Shown here: one piece after another, positions 1 to 9,179 of the stretch
Numbering within the stretch: the stretch's first letter is position 1
Layout: every line of letters starts with the position of its first letter
From: Sphingobacterium paludis
GTDB taxonomy: Bacteria > Bacteroidota > Bacteroidia > Sphingobacteriales > Sphingobacteriaceae
Reading direction: 5' to 3'
Assembly (NCBI RefSeq): GCF_004364125.1
Contig: NZ_SNZV01000006.1
Span: 310,001-374,000 of the forward strand
DNA: 64,000 bases
Notes under the pieces: model-generated
The model's input: the letters and a program-made list of their open reading frames with translations, nothing else
What the model was told of the DNA's origin: nothing
Databases searched by the model: none
Program-made: the position numbers and the translations under genes

Positions 1-290
1 GAGCGAATGAACCCGTTATCCAACAGCTCTTGGAACAGTTCGTACATGAGGGGAATTTACCTTACGAACACAGGGAGATTTTAGCAGCTTATCTTTTGCA
101 AGAGCTACACATCAACCACTTGGCCGGCGCTCAATTTTTCGAAGAATACAGTATAGATTACGCTCCGGCAACAACATACGGTTATTGGCTGCATTGGGCA
201 GGTTTTGGAACCAGCACGAAGGACAATTTAAAGGCCGACTGGCGAGAAATATGCAAAAAATCGCATCCCTTGCGCCCGGCTGTAAAATGA
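1..290 (+). CDS. Hypothetical protein, 3' part only
   Basis: The reading frame is open from the left edge (first full codon at base 3) to the TGA at 288-290, so this is the C-terminal 95 residues of a gene starting outside the window. A TTG at 30 could in principle start it, but the frame upstream is open and reads like protein (ANEPVIQQLLEQ). The piece is soluble and helical, with several His, Tyr and Trp residues and no membrane segment. I do not recognise a family. It is followed by 170 bases of leader and promoter for sucA, so it is not part of the sucAB operon. Confidence 0.5.
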   Translation, partial: ANEPVIQQLLEQFVHEGNLPYEHREILAAYLLQELHINHLAGAQFFEEYSIDYAPATTYGYWLHWAGFGTSTKDNLKADWREICKKSHPLRPAVK

Positions 291-425
291 CCCCTTTAGC
301 CATAATCTGCAAGGCTGAATACGAGCTATTTCCAAAATTTGTCACAAAAGATCTAAATCTTTAAAATTATCGGTTTTCAGGCGTTTTTTTGTTCATTTTA
401 AGGGTGCCAAGTATATATTATTTGC

Positions 426-433
426 TAACTTTG
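426..433 (+). promoter_or_regulatory. -7 promoter element for sucA
   Basis: TAACTTTG matches the Bacteroidota -7 consensus TAnnTTTG and lies 29 bases upstream of the sucA ATG. No clear -33 TTG is seen at the usual 19-23 base spacing. Confidence 0.5.
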
Positions 434-462
434 AGCAAAATTTTTATACGTAAGATTTCCTC

Positions 463-3192
463 ATGGACAAATTATCATATTTGAGTAACGCAGATTCAGG
501 CTATATTGACTCGTTATATCAAGCATACAAGGAAGACCCTAACGCAGTAGATGTAAGTTGGCAGAAATTTTTCGAAGGATTCGAATTTGGCCGAACAAGC
601 GGAGATGGCGGTGCAGCTGCCGAAACTCCAGAACAAGCACTTAAAGAGATCAATGTTTTAAACATGATCAATGGATACCGCGACCGCGGTCACCTGTTCA
701 CCGAAACAAACCCCGTTCGCGAACGCCGTAAGTATTTCCCAGGAAAAGAATTGGAAACTTTTGGCCTTTCGGAAGCTGATTTGGACAGCGTATTTAACGC
801 TGGTGTGGAAGTTGGTTTAGGTCCCGCGAAACTTAAAGATATCCGCCAACTTATCGAAGATACTTACTGTCGCTCTATAGGAGCAGAATTCCGATATATT
901 CGTCATCCCGAGAAAATCAAATTCTTGCAAGACAAGATGGAGTCTGACCGTAACACGCCAAACTTCTCGTTGGACGGCAAAAAACGTATTCTAAAAAAGT
1001 TGAATGAGGCTGTCATTTTCGAGAGCTTTCTCGGTACTAAATTTTTAGGCCAAAAGCGCTTCTCTCTAGAAGGGGCCGAATCGTTAATTCCTGCATTGGA
1101 TTCCGTTATCCAGAAGGGTTCTTCTTTGGGCATTGAGGAGTTTGTAATCGGGATGGCACACCGTGGCCGCCTTAACGTCTTAACCAACGTGATGGGCAAA
1201 TCATACAAAACAATCTTCTCCGAGTTTGAAGGTAAGATGTATGAGGCTGATCCAGAAATCCAATTTGGAGGTGATGTAAAATACCACTTAGGTTTTTCAT
1301 CCGATATCACCAGCCAAGATGGCAAGAATATTCATTTGAGCCTAGCCCCCAACCCATCACACTTAGAAACGGTAGATGGTGTTGCAGAAGGTATGGTGCG
1401 GTCAAAAATTGATCTAAAGTACGAGGGTGACTCGTCGAAGATTGCTCCCATTTTAATCCATGGCGATGCGGCTGTTGCCGCGCAAGGTATCGTATACGAA
1501 ACGATCCAAATGTCCAAGTTAGATGGCTATAAGACTGGTGGGACCATTCATATCGTCATTAACAACCAAGTTGGTTTTACGACGAACTATAAAGATGCAC
1601 GTTCATCCACCTATTGTACAGACATTGCGAAAGTAACCCTATCGCCCGTTTTCCACGTGAATGGCGACGATGTAGAGGCACTTGTTTACGCGGTTAATTT
1701 AGCATTAGAGTACCGTCAAAAGTACAAGACCGATGTTTTCATCGATCTATTGGGCTACAGACGTTATGGACATAATGAAGCTGATGAACCGAAGTTCACA
1801 CAACCATCGCTTTACAAGTTGATCGAGAAACATCCGAACACCTTGGCGCTGTATGTTAAAAAACTGGTTGATCAAGGAAGCATAGATATTGACTTTGCCA
1901 AATTGCTGGAGAAAGATTTCCGTGCGGTTCTTCAGGAACGTTTGGACGAAGCGAAGAAAGTGGAAGAGATCAGTGAAGAGCGTCCGATGTTCGCCGGTGC
2001 CTGGAAAGGTTTAAGAGCTGCAAGAGGAGCAGATATTTCCAAAACTACAGAAACAAAGGTAAGCAAAGAGCAGTTCTTGGCGTTGGCCAAAGAAATGAAT
2101 AGCCTACCGAAAGACAAGAAGTTTTTCCGGAAAATCACCAAAGTATTCGAAGATCGATTGAAAATGATCGATACCGATAAATACGATTGGGCGATGGGCG
2201 AATTAATGGCATATGCTACACTATTGAATGAAGATTTCCGCGTACGGATTTCCGGACAGGATGTGCAGCGCGGTACGTTTTCGCATCGCCATGCTGTTGT
2301 AACACTGGAAGATTCTGATGAGACCTTTACACCTCTTTCGAAAGTCAAGGGTGGCGAAAAATTCAATATTTACAATTCCCTTTTATCGGAATATGCCGTC
2401 TTAGCTTTTGAATATGGATATGCATCGGTCAATCCAAATTCACTGACGATTTGGGAAGCACAGTTCGGCGACTTCGCTAACGGTGCGCAAATTGTATTTG
2501 ACCAATATATATCCGCTGGTGAAACAAAATGGAGACGCTCAAATGGTTTGGTGATGTTGCTGCCGCATGGTATGGAAGGTCAAGGACCGGAGCACTCTTC
2601 TTGCCGCATTGAACGCTATTTAGAGCTGTGTGGGAACAACAATATGATTGTTGCAAACTGCACCACGCCGGCAAACTATTTCCACCTTTTGCGCCGTCAA
2701 CTGCACCGGGAATTCCGAAAACCGCTTATCGTAGCCACACCGAAAAGTTTGTTACGCCATCCAAAAGCGGTATCGCCGCTTAAAGATTTTACGGAAGCTG
2801 CATTTCAAGAAATCATCGATGATAAAAACGCATCGGCAAAATCGGTGAAGCGCGTGCTGTTGTGTTCCGGAAAGATTTATTATGACCTGCTTGAGAAACA
2901 GGAAGCGGATAAGCGAAAAGATGTGGCTATTGTTCGTGTAGAACAATTGTATCCTATCGTGTACGATCAAATTGAAGCCCTACAGAAGAAATATGCGAAA
3001 GCAGAATTTGTGTGGGTACAGGAAGAAAACGAAAACATGGGGGCTTGGCCGTACTATAGTCGCAAATTCCGTGGCAGCAGCCTTGACTTGAAGGTTATCG
3101 CTCGCCCGGAAAGCGGATCGCCTGCTACAGGATACATGAAGCACCACGTAGCGCAACAAACACAGATCATTAACAACGCATTTGAAATTTAA
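463..3192 (+). CDS. sucA: 2-oxoglutarate dehydrogenase E1 component
   Basis: Thiamine-diphosphate-dependent decarboxylase of the 2-oxoglutarate dehydrogenase complex (TCA cycle, cytoplasm). It decarboxylates 2-oxoglutarate and reductively succinylates the lipoyl group of E2. The protein is 909 residues, normal for the family. The N-terminal segment with YKEDPNAVDVSWQKFFEGF is the typical E1o region that docks on the complex. GMAHRGRLNVL (about 230) and GDAAVAAQG (about 335) lie in the substrate/ThDP region, and MEGQGPEHSS (about 703) in the C-terminal transketolase-like part. The ATG at 463 follows a -7 element at 426-433. The E2 gene follows after 48 bases, so the two are very likely one operon. 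No E3 (lipoamide dehydrogenase) gene is present in the window. Confidence 0.97.
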   Translation: MDKLSYLSNADSGYIDSLYQAYKEDPNAVDVSWQKFFEGFEFGRTSGDGGAAAETPEQALKEINVLNMINGYRDRGHLFTETNPVRERRKYFPGKELETFGLSEADLDSVFNAGVEVGLGPAKLKDIRQLIEDTYCRSIGAEFRYIRHPEKIKFLQDKMESDRNTPNFSLDGKKRILKKLNEAVIFESFLGTKFLGQKRFSLEGAESLIPALDSVIQKGSSLGIEEFVIGMAHRGRLNVLTNVMGKSYKTIFSEFEGKMYEADPEIQFGGDVKYHLGFSSDITSQDGKNIHLSLAPNPSHLETVDGVAEGMVRSKIDLKYEGDSSKIAPILIHGDAAVAAQGIVYETIQMSKLDGYKTGGTIHIVINNQVGFTTNYKDARSSTYCTDIAKVTLSPVFHVNGDDVEALVYAVNLALEYRQKYKTDVFIDLLGYRRYGHNEADEPKFTQPSLYKLIEKHPNTLALYVKKLVDQGSIDIDFAKLLEKDFRAVLQERLDEAKKVEEISEERPMFAGAWKGLRAARGADISKTTETKVSKEQFLALAKEMNSLPKDKKFFRKITKVFEDRLKMIDTDKYDWAMGELMAYATLLNEDFRVRISGQDVQRGTFSHRHAVVTLEDSDETFTPLSKVKGGEKFNIYNSLLSEYAVLAFEYGYASVNPNSLTIWEAQFGDFANGAQIVFDQYISAGETKWRRSNGLVMLLPHGMEGQGPEHSSCRIERYLELCGNNNMIVANCTTPANYFHLLRRQLHREFRKPLIVATPKSLLRHPKAVSPLKDFTEAAFQEIIDDKNASAKSVKRVLLCSGKIYYDLLEKQEADKRKDVAIVRVEQLYPIVYDQIEALQKKYAKAEFVWVQEENENMGAWPYYSRKFRGSSLDLKVIARPESGSPATGYMKHHVAQQTQIINNAFEI

Positions 3193-3240
3193 AACATATC
3201 AACGGCTTCACATGTTGTTGGTATAACATAAAACAAAAAT

Positions 3241-4485
3241 ATGAGCTTAGAAATTAAAGTACCTGCCGTAGGTGAATCCATCACAGAGGTTACCTTGGCG
3301 CAATGGCTAAAACAAGATGGTGATTACGTCGAAATGGACGAAAATATCGCTGAATTGGAATCCGACAAAGCTACGTTCGAGTTGCCTGCCGAAAAAGCTG
3401 GTATCTTGCGAATTATTGCTCAAGAAGGTGATACTTTAGAAATTGGTGCAGTAGTATGTTCTATCGAAGATGGTGATGCTCCTGCTGCTGGCGGTGCAGA
3501 CAAGAAAGAAGAAGCTCCTGCCGAAAAAGAGGAAACGCCAGCTACCACTCCGGCAAAAGATGATCCGGAGAATCCAGACTCCTATGCTGCTGGGACAGCC
3601 TCGCCCGCTGCCGCTAAAATTTTGAGAGAGAAAGGTATCGATGCTTCCACCATTAAAGGTACAGGCAAAGAGGGGCGCATCACCAAAGAAGATGCAGAAA
3701 AAGCACAGGCAAAACCTGCGGCGCCTAAATCTGAGAGCAAGCCTGCAGCTACAGCTGCGGCATCAGCACCTGCCGTAGCCGGTGCGCGCAATGAGCGTCG
3801 TGAAAAAATGACTTCATTACGTAAGACGATAGCAAAACGCTTGGTCAGCGTGAAGAACGAAACCGCCATGTTAACGACATTCAACGAGGTTAACATGCAG
3901 CCGATCATGGATCTTCGCTCAAAATATAAAGATACGTTTAAGGAGAAACACGGTGTTGGCCTAGGTTTTATGTCATTCTTCACCAAAGCTGTAACAACTG
4001 CATTGAAAGAATGGCCTGCCGTGAACGCGCGTATTGAAGAAAATGAGATTGTATTTTCTGACTTCGCCGATGTTTCTATAGCTGTATCTGCTCCTAAAGG
4101 ACTCGTTGTTCCAGTGATCCGGAATGCTGAATCCATGAGCCTTTACCAAATTGAAAAGGAAATCATCACGCTTGCTACTAAAGCGCGTGATAACAAGTTA
4201 ACGATAGACGAAATGACAGGTGGTACGTTCACTATCACAAATGGTGGCGTATTTGGTTCCATGATGTCTACACCAATCATCAATGCGCCACAATCGGCAA
4301 TATTGGGTATGCACAATATTGTGCAACGTCCTGTCGCAGAAAATGGTCAGGTCGTTATCCGACCGATGATGTATATTGCTCTTTCTTACGACCACCGCGT
4401 AATCGATGGTCGGGAGTCAGTAAGCTTCTTGGTACGCGTTAAGCAGTTATTGGAAGATCCAGCACGTCTATTACTAGAAGTGTAA
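3241..4485 (+). CDS. sucB: Dihydrolipoyllysine succinyltransferase (E2 of 2-oxoglutarate dehydrogenase)
   Basis: Core acyltransferase of the 2-oxoglutarate dehydrogenase complex; it passes the succinyl group from E1 to CoA. Domains in order: lipoyl domain (residues 1-77) with lipoylated Lys43 in ESDKATFE; an Ala/Pro/Glu-rich hinge (about 78-115); an E3/E1-binding domain (about 120-155, [14 protein letters not shown]); a second Ala/Pro linker; and the catalytic domain (about 185-414). The active site is SYDHRVIDG with His385 and Asp389. The position directly behind sucA fixes the specificity as 2-oxoglutarate rather than pyruvate or branched-chain acids. The 414 residues are normal for the family. 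A strong terminator follows at 4506-4541. Confidence 0.97.
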   Translation: MSLEIKVPAVGESITEVTLAQWLKQDGDYVEMDENIAELESDKATFELPAEKAGILRIIAQEGDTLEIGAVVCSIEDGDAPAAGGADKKEEAPAEKEETPATTPAKDDPENPDSYAAGTASPAAAKILREKGIDASTIKGTGKEGRITKEDAEKAQAKPAAPKSESKPAATAAASAPAVAGARNERREKMTSLRKTIAKRLVSVKNETAMLTTFNEVNMQPIMDLRSKYKDTFKEKHGVGLGFMSFFTKAVTTALKEWPAVNARIEENEIVFSDFADVSIAVSAPKGLVVPVIRNAESMSLYQIEKEIITLATKARDNKLTIDEMTGGTFTITNGGVFGSMMSTPIINAPQSAILGMHNIVQRPVAENGQVVIRPMMYIALSYDHRVIDGRESVSFLVRVKQLLEDPARLLLEV

Positions 4486-4505
4486 ACTCCGTTAGAATTT
4501 TGATT

Positions 4506-4541
4506 AAAAGGTCGCCTTGATAGCATAAGGCGACCTTTTTA
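4506..4541 (+). terminator. Rho-independent terminator of sucAB
   Basis: A perfect 13-bp stem (AAAAGGTCGCCTT / AAGGCGACCTTTT) with an 8-base loop is followed by T residues, 20 bases after the sucB stop. Confidence 0.85.
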
Positions 4542-4561
4542 ATGAGCATCTCCCTTTAACC

Positions 4562-5590
4562 ATGAGACATTTTTTACGCAGGCTATCCATTGTTTTTTTC
4601 GTTGTGTGTTGCTCCATCCTAACGACATATGCGCAGCAGCGTATAGGCTTTGGTATAGATTTTTTCGGCTACGCTGATAACCGGGAATATAAATCGATGT
4701 ACACGGAACCCAAAACAATTTTTGGAACCTTGGTATCCCCCAACGCCTATTTTGCTATTGACAGTAACCACCGCATTATTGGGGGCCTGCATTATAACCA
4801 AGATTTTGGGCGACACCCGGAAAACAAAAATCGTCTTGCGCCGATAGCCTATTATCAATACCGGAATAAAAGCTTTGACTTTGCGCTCGGGCATATGCCC
4901 CGTTACGACAGGTTGAAAGACGTCCCCCGTATTGTTTTGGCCGATACCTTCCTATATGACCGTCCAAACATCGAAGGGATGTATCTCTCTTTCCAAAAAA
5001 GCGGCTTAAAGCAAGCCCTTTATATCGACTGGCTGAGTAAGCAGAGTTTCAACCACAGGGAACGTTTTATCGTAGGCCTCACGGGTAAATATGCGATAGG
5101 AAATTTTTATATCAAGGATGATGCGCTACTCTATCACAATGCCCTAACCAGCAATGACAGTATCGACGAGCATATTCAGGACAATGGCTTGGTGATGCTG
5201 CGTGCGGGTGTCGATTTCAGCCGAAAAACCTTTTTAGATTCGCTGACTGTTGAGGTCGGCGGTGTTGTTGGTTTTGATCGCGTTCGGTCGGAATATGAGC
5301 TAAGAACGGCAAAAGGTCTTATCGCAACCGCTTTTCTGGGCTACAGACGGTTTTTTGTGGAAAACACAATATACGTTGGTGACCCTCAAAACCTGCCTAA
5401 TGGCGACTCTTTTTATCATCGCAATCGCTATAATCGATTAGACCTCGGATGGGTACCTTTTCGCAAAGGAAATTTAGATGGAAAGTTTATCGCCTCCTTT
5501 CACTTTGCGCCAGATGGATCCAGCAATCAACAGGCTTTCACCCTTCGCTACCGATTTGGTGCCGATATTTGGAAAAAACGCGATCGGTAA
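4562..5590 (+). CDS. Exported hypothetical protein, probably beta-rich outer-membrane/periplasmic
   Basis: A 342-residue protein with a clear signal peptide: basic start MRHFLRRLS, hydrophobic core about 9-21, and cleavage expected after TYAQ. The mature part alternates polar and aromatic residues and has many Tyr/Phe/Gly stretches ending in TLRYRFGADIWKK, which suggests a beta-barrel or beta-sheet surface protein. I recognise no named family and no catalytic motif. It follows the sucAB terminator and precedes about 350 bases without a gene, so it appears monocistronic. Function unknown. Confidence 0.75.
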   Translation: MRHFLRRLSIVFFVVCCSILTTYAQQRIGFGIDFFGYADNREYKSMYTEPKTIFGTLVSPNAYFAIDSNHRIIGGLHYNQDFGRHPENKNRLAPIAYYQYRNKSFDFALGHMPRYDRLKDVPRIVLADTFLYDRPNIEGMYLSFQKSGLKQALYIDWLSKQSFNHRERFIVGLTGKYAIGNFYIKDDALLYHNALTSNDSIDEHIQDNGLVMLRAGVDFSRKTFLDSLTVEVGGVVGFDRVRSEYELRTAKGLIATAFLGYRRFFVENTIYVGDPQNLPNGDSFYHRNRYNRLDLGWVPFRKGNLDGKFIASFHFAPDGSSNQQAFTLRYRFGADIWKKRDR

Positions 5591-5938
5591 TCTAAACGAC
5601 AGCTATGTTACGTCGCTACATAAGAAACGAGAAGTGATTATATCTTCAATTCCCAGAAGACAAACACAGGGATAAGCCAATATTCCACGCCATGATCATT
5701 CGTTTATTTACTCGACAAATTGTTGATATTACCATTATTTATGCGATATTTAACCAAAACTAACAATAAAATATAAACGTATTTAGGTTTTGGGATGTTT
5801 CCATTTTCTTTTCATAAACAAGAGACCGATGGCAAACGAACAACCACACCGTCAATTGGGATCGCATAGACAGTTTTGGTTTATGCGCGTTGGATGGATC
5901 GAGTGAATAAAATAGACCTATACGCTATAGCCGAAAAT
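5591..5938. other. Intergenic region without a recognisable gene
   Basis: About 350 bases between the exported hypothetical and the DJ-1 gene. The middle is AT-rich (about 5690-5810). I see no convincing ORF, exact TAnnTTTG element or strong hairpin. An in-frame extension of the DJ-1 gene back to 5876 is rejected because it lacks a signal-peptide-like start. Confidence 0.5.
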
Positions 5939-7048
5939 ATGATGAAGAACGCAATTAAACTATTTTTTATTATTTCGCTATTTGCGATCTTCTGTCCGGC
6001 TCATGCACAGGACAAAGCCAAAAGCGTGTTAATGGTAGTCAGTAGCTATGGAGAGGAAGATCCTAAGTTCAGCTTCGAGATGGATGAATTCTCACAGGCC
6101 TATTTAATATTTGAAGCCAACGGACTGACTATTTCTGTGGCGAGTCCTAAAGGAGGAAACGTAGAAGCCGGGCAGTTCAATAAAGACAAAGAATATAACA
6201 GTGCGCTGCTTGCGCATCCTAAAGCAATTGAACAGTTAAAAAACACATTAAAGATATCCGATTTAAAGGCAAATGATTTTCAGGCCATATATATCGTTGG
6301 AGGTAAGGGCCCTCTTTTTGACTTGTACAGGGAGCCCTCACTTGAAAAACTGATTTTAGAGATGACTAAAAATAGATCTGTCATTTCTGCAATATGCCAT
6401 GGAAGTATTGCACTCGCTGGTATTAAAGAAGGTAAGGATTATTTAATTAAAGGAATAAAACTGACTGGTTTCAGTGAACAAGAGGATATCATGTTTGGCA
6501 AATCTTCGAATAAATTGCCTGTATTATTGGAAAGTGCGTTAAAAGCAAATGAGGCGGTGTATCTTAAAGCTGAACCCATGTTGCCTTTTCTGGTAGTGGA
6601 TGGACGTTTTGTAACAGGACAAAACCCATATTCTACCACATTGGTAGCCGAAGTGGTAGTAAAGGAACTAGATCTTGATCCTGTCACGAGGACACCTTAC
6701 CGGGATGAAATGAGCATGCGGTTGGTTAGTAAAGTGCTAAAAGGGGATCTGGAGTGGGGCAAGGCAGAACTGAAGAAAAACATGGATATGTATGATTTGG
6801 AGCTTATTGCTGTATACGGTTACTACAGAGCAATGCACGCTAATGAAGATAAGCAATCTTTAGGAACAGCAGTGTCTATTGTTGAACTGGTTACGCCCTA
6901 TTATTTTCAGGAAGACCTATACCATGCACTGGCTACACATTACATAAAACTCAACAACATAGAAAGGGCTAAAGAAGTCCTTAATACGACTTTACTCCAG
7001 GTTCCTGAGCATAAGGCGTCAGTGGATCTTCTGAAGCAAATAAATTGA
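5939..7048 (+). CDS. Exported DJ-1/PfpI family protein with TPR-like C-terminal region
   Basis: A class I glutamine-amidotransferase-like fold of the DJ-1/PfpI (Hsp31-like) superfamily. Tandem ATGs at 5939 and 5942 begin a signal peptide (MKNAIKLFFIISLFAIF..AHAQ), so the mature protein is periplasmic or membrane-exposed. The DJ-1 domain covers about residues 25-240. It has VLMVVSSYGEEDPK at its first strand, GGKGP for the oxyanion region and the nucleophile elbow SAICHGSIAL with the reactive Cys. The last ~125 residues are helical, with TPR-like spacing (LATHYIKLNNIERAKEVL), and are not part of a standard DJ-1 protein. Family members act as glyoxalases/deglycases, chaperones or peptidases; which applies here is not visible. 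It is convergent with the LtaS-like gene. Confidence 0.8.
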   Translation: MMKNAIKLFFIISLFAIFCPAHAQDKAKSVLMVVSSYGEEDPKFSFEMDEFSQAYLIFEANGLTISVASPKGGNVEAGQFNKDKEYNSALLAHPKAIEQLKNTLKISDLKANDFQAIYIVGGKGPLFDLYREPSLEKLILEMTKNRSVISAICHGSIALAGIKEGKDYLIKGIKLTGFSEQEDIMFGKSSNKLPVLLESALKANEAVYLKAEPMLPFLVVDGRFVTGQNPYSTTLVAEVVVKELDLDPVTRTPYRDEMSMRLVSKVLKGDLEWGKAELKKNMDMYDLELIAVYGYYRAMHANEDKQSLGTAVSIVELVTPYYFQEDLYHALATHYIKLNNIERAKEVLNTTLLQVPEHKASVDLLKQIN

Positions 7049-7135
7049 TTACAGTGGCGAGGGTGCCACGCATATCAGCACCGCTATAATGACTCCTTAT
7101 CGGTGTCCATCAATATAATGACATGTTTTACGCTT

Positions 7136-9010
7136 CTAATACCGCAAAAAATCGCTGAAGACTTGCTGATAATATCCTTTTGCCATGTGCAATAGGCTGT
7201 CGCGTTCTGGCACATGTGTGGACGGCACCGTACTATAGCCCACGTTTCTTTTTAGCATATCATAGCTCACCGTGTAGTTATCAGTAATAATCCCAAATGT
7301 GCTATTGGAGTTGTAAAAGGCGACATGCTTTCGCCGATGCGCAAATAAATCCCTTCCATACGTAAAGCGCGTGGCATCCGCCTTCACAAAGTGCGCCAAA
7401 GTTGTGGCAACATCCAATTGGCTAACAACTTCATCGACTTTTCGGCCCTTAAACTCGTTTTTTAGCGCACCGCCAAATACAAACAGTGGAATATGATAAC
7501 GTTCAGGCCGTTCCAGTCCAAATTTCTCTGTTGGATAAATGTGCCCGTGATCTGAGGTGACAACAATAATCGTATTGTTGTACCATGCTTGCTGTTTTGC
7601 TTGCTCGACAAAATTGAAAAGCATGGAATCGGTATAAAAGCTTGTGCTTCGGTAAGCATTCGCCTTCGTCTCATGACCAAACTTATACGAGGGTTGCAAG
7701 TGAAAGGGTTCATGGTTCACCAGGGCATAAAAGACGCTAAAGAACGGCTTTTTTTCCTGACTTAAATCCTCTAACATTTGTTTAGTAACAACATGGTCAT
7801 ACACGCCCCATGAATTCCGCATCTCTTGCAAAGGAAAATCGTCATTGTCGACCACCCGTTCAATTCCGTGCGTAAACATATACGACTTAAAGTTATAGAA
7901 TTCGCTTTGCCCACCATGATAAAATGATGTAGCATACCCGAGCGAATCAAAGATTTGCCCTATTGCAGGCAGCTTCTCATGTTTAGGAATGTATTTAATG
8001 ATACTTTCTGGTCCCTGCGCTGGAAAACCGCTCATAACGGCAACCATTCCTTTGTCTGAACGATCTGCGGCAGCATACGCCCGCCGGAACGATACGCCTT
8101 CGTCCATGAGCATTTTCATACGCGGTGTCACATCTTTTTCACCACCTAAATCCTCAAACACCTGCGCCACCATGCCTTCTAAAATGACCAAAATGACATT
8201 AGGCCGATCCGTGGTTAACGTGTTTTCAGATTGTTGTTCCAAAGGTCCGAGAGCTGATAGCACAAGCGATGCAGCCTCTTTACTTTCCATAAATTTATAG
8301 GGCGAATTTTTCGTGCTTTTGGTTAGGTCTCTAAGCAACGACCAATAGGTATTTACGGCAGCATGATTAGCCGTATTGTCGTCGGAGAAATAGACCGCAC
8401 TTTGGTTGAGGGTAGCGCGGCCGTAGCCACCACGAATAAAGGTGAACAGGCAAATGGACAATAAAAGAAACGATAGTCCGGCTAAACGCTTTGATAGCGC
8501 ATGATAACGCGCATAACGCAATACTATCCAATGATAAAAATAATGCGCACACGCAAAGAAAACCAGCAGCACTACCCCTGTCTGCCATAGAACAGAAAGA
8601 TCAATAGAACTCGTTACACCACCTACAGTGTCTAATCCCAATACAATGGCTCGTTTGCTTATCTTTTCTCCCCAAGCTTCATACAAAGGAAGATTGCTCA
8701 CCGTAATTGCTGCAAAAATAAAAGTAGGGATCATCACGTAGATCCGTAACCACCAACGGGAGACCGGCCTGCGGATAAGCAACTGTTGTATGGCGAAAAA
8801 TAAACATGGAATAACAATAAGGTAAGCGCTTAAGGACATATCCAAAACTAGACCATGTAAAAAGGCATAAAATACATCCGATTTATCATCAAAACGCTCC
8901 CACACACTTGCGGTAAAGACTACTCTGTCAATAAAACTTAATAACAGCCAATAGCTGAGTAAAGACGCGAAGAACACTAAATTAGATCGCCAAGCGGGCC
9001 ATCGTCTCAT
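7136..9010 (-). CDS. LtaS/MdoB-type alkaline phosphatase superfamily membrane enzyme
   Basis: A 624-residue inner-membrane protein. About five hydrophobic segments occupy residues 1-200 and a large extracytoplasmic sulfatase-fold domain covers about 270-600. Motifs: PNVILVILEGM (first metal-binding strand with Glu), AADRSDKGMVAVMSGFP (nucleophile position, Ser where lipoteichoic acid synthase has Thr), HGGQSEFYN and the metal ligand motif SDHGH. In Gram-positive bacteria this architecture makes lipoteichoic acid; in Gram-negatives MdoB/OpgB and EptA relatives transfer phosphoglycerol or phosphoethanolamine to glycans or lipid A. The substrate here is unknown. A -7 element on the minus strand at 9052-9059 fits a short leader. 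Transcribed divergently from valS. Confidence 0.85.
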   Translation of the reverse strand: MRRWPAWRSNLVFFASLLSYWLLLSFIDRVVFTASVWERFDDKSDVFYAFLHGLVLDMSLSAYLIVIPCLFFAIQQLLIRRPVSRWWLRIYVMIPTFIFAAITVSNLPLYEAWGEKISKRAIVLGLDTVGGVTSSIDLSVLWQTGVVLLVFFACAHYFYHWIVLRYARYHALSKRLAGLSFLLLSICLFTFIRGGYGRATLNQSAVYFSDDNTANHAAVNTYWSLLRDLTKSTKNSPYKFMESKEAASLVLSALGPLEQQSENTLTTDRPNVILVILEGMVAQVFEDLGGEKDVTPRMKMLMDEGVSFRRAYAAADRSDKGMVAVMSGFPAQGPESIIKYIPKHEKLPAIGQIFDSLGYATSFYHGGQSEFYNFKSYMFTHGIERVVDNDDFPLQEMRNSWGVYDHVVTKQMLEDLSQEKKPFFSVFYALVNHEPFHLQPSYKFGHETKANAYRSTSFYTDSMLFNFVEQAKQQAWYNNTIIVVTSDHGHIYPTEKFGLERPERYHIPLFVFGGALKNEFKGRKVDEVVSQLDVATTLAHFVKADATRFTYGRDLFAHRRKHVAFYNSNSTFGIITDNYTVSYDMLKRNVGYSTVPSTHVPERDSLLHMAKGYYQQVFSDFLRY

Positions 9011-9051
9011 AAATCACAATAATTAACGGTATGTTAAAATAAAATTAACGG

Positions 9052-9059
9052 CAAAAATA
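9052..9059 (-). promoter_or_regulatory. -7 promoter element for the LtaS-like gene
   Basis: The minus strand reads TATTTTTG, an exact TAnnTTTG match, about 42 bases upstream of the ATG at 9010. It forms a divergent promoter pair with the valS element at 9148-9155. Confidence 0.5.
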
Positions 9060-9147
9060 CAGAAATTCTGGAAAATTAAATCGAGTTCCATGTCATCGCA
9101 GAAACATTTTATTGCTTATGGTTAACCGTTAAATGTCGGCAATTGCC

Positions 9148-9155
9148 TATTTTTG
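9148..9155 (+). promoter_or_regulatory. -7 promoter element for valS
   Basis: TATTTTTG, an exact match to TAnnTTTG, 25 bases upstream of the valS ATG at 9180. Confidence 0.5.
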
Positions 9156-9179
9156 CTTTTCGAATTTTGAAAATTTATA

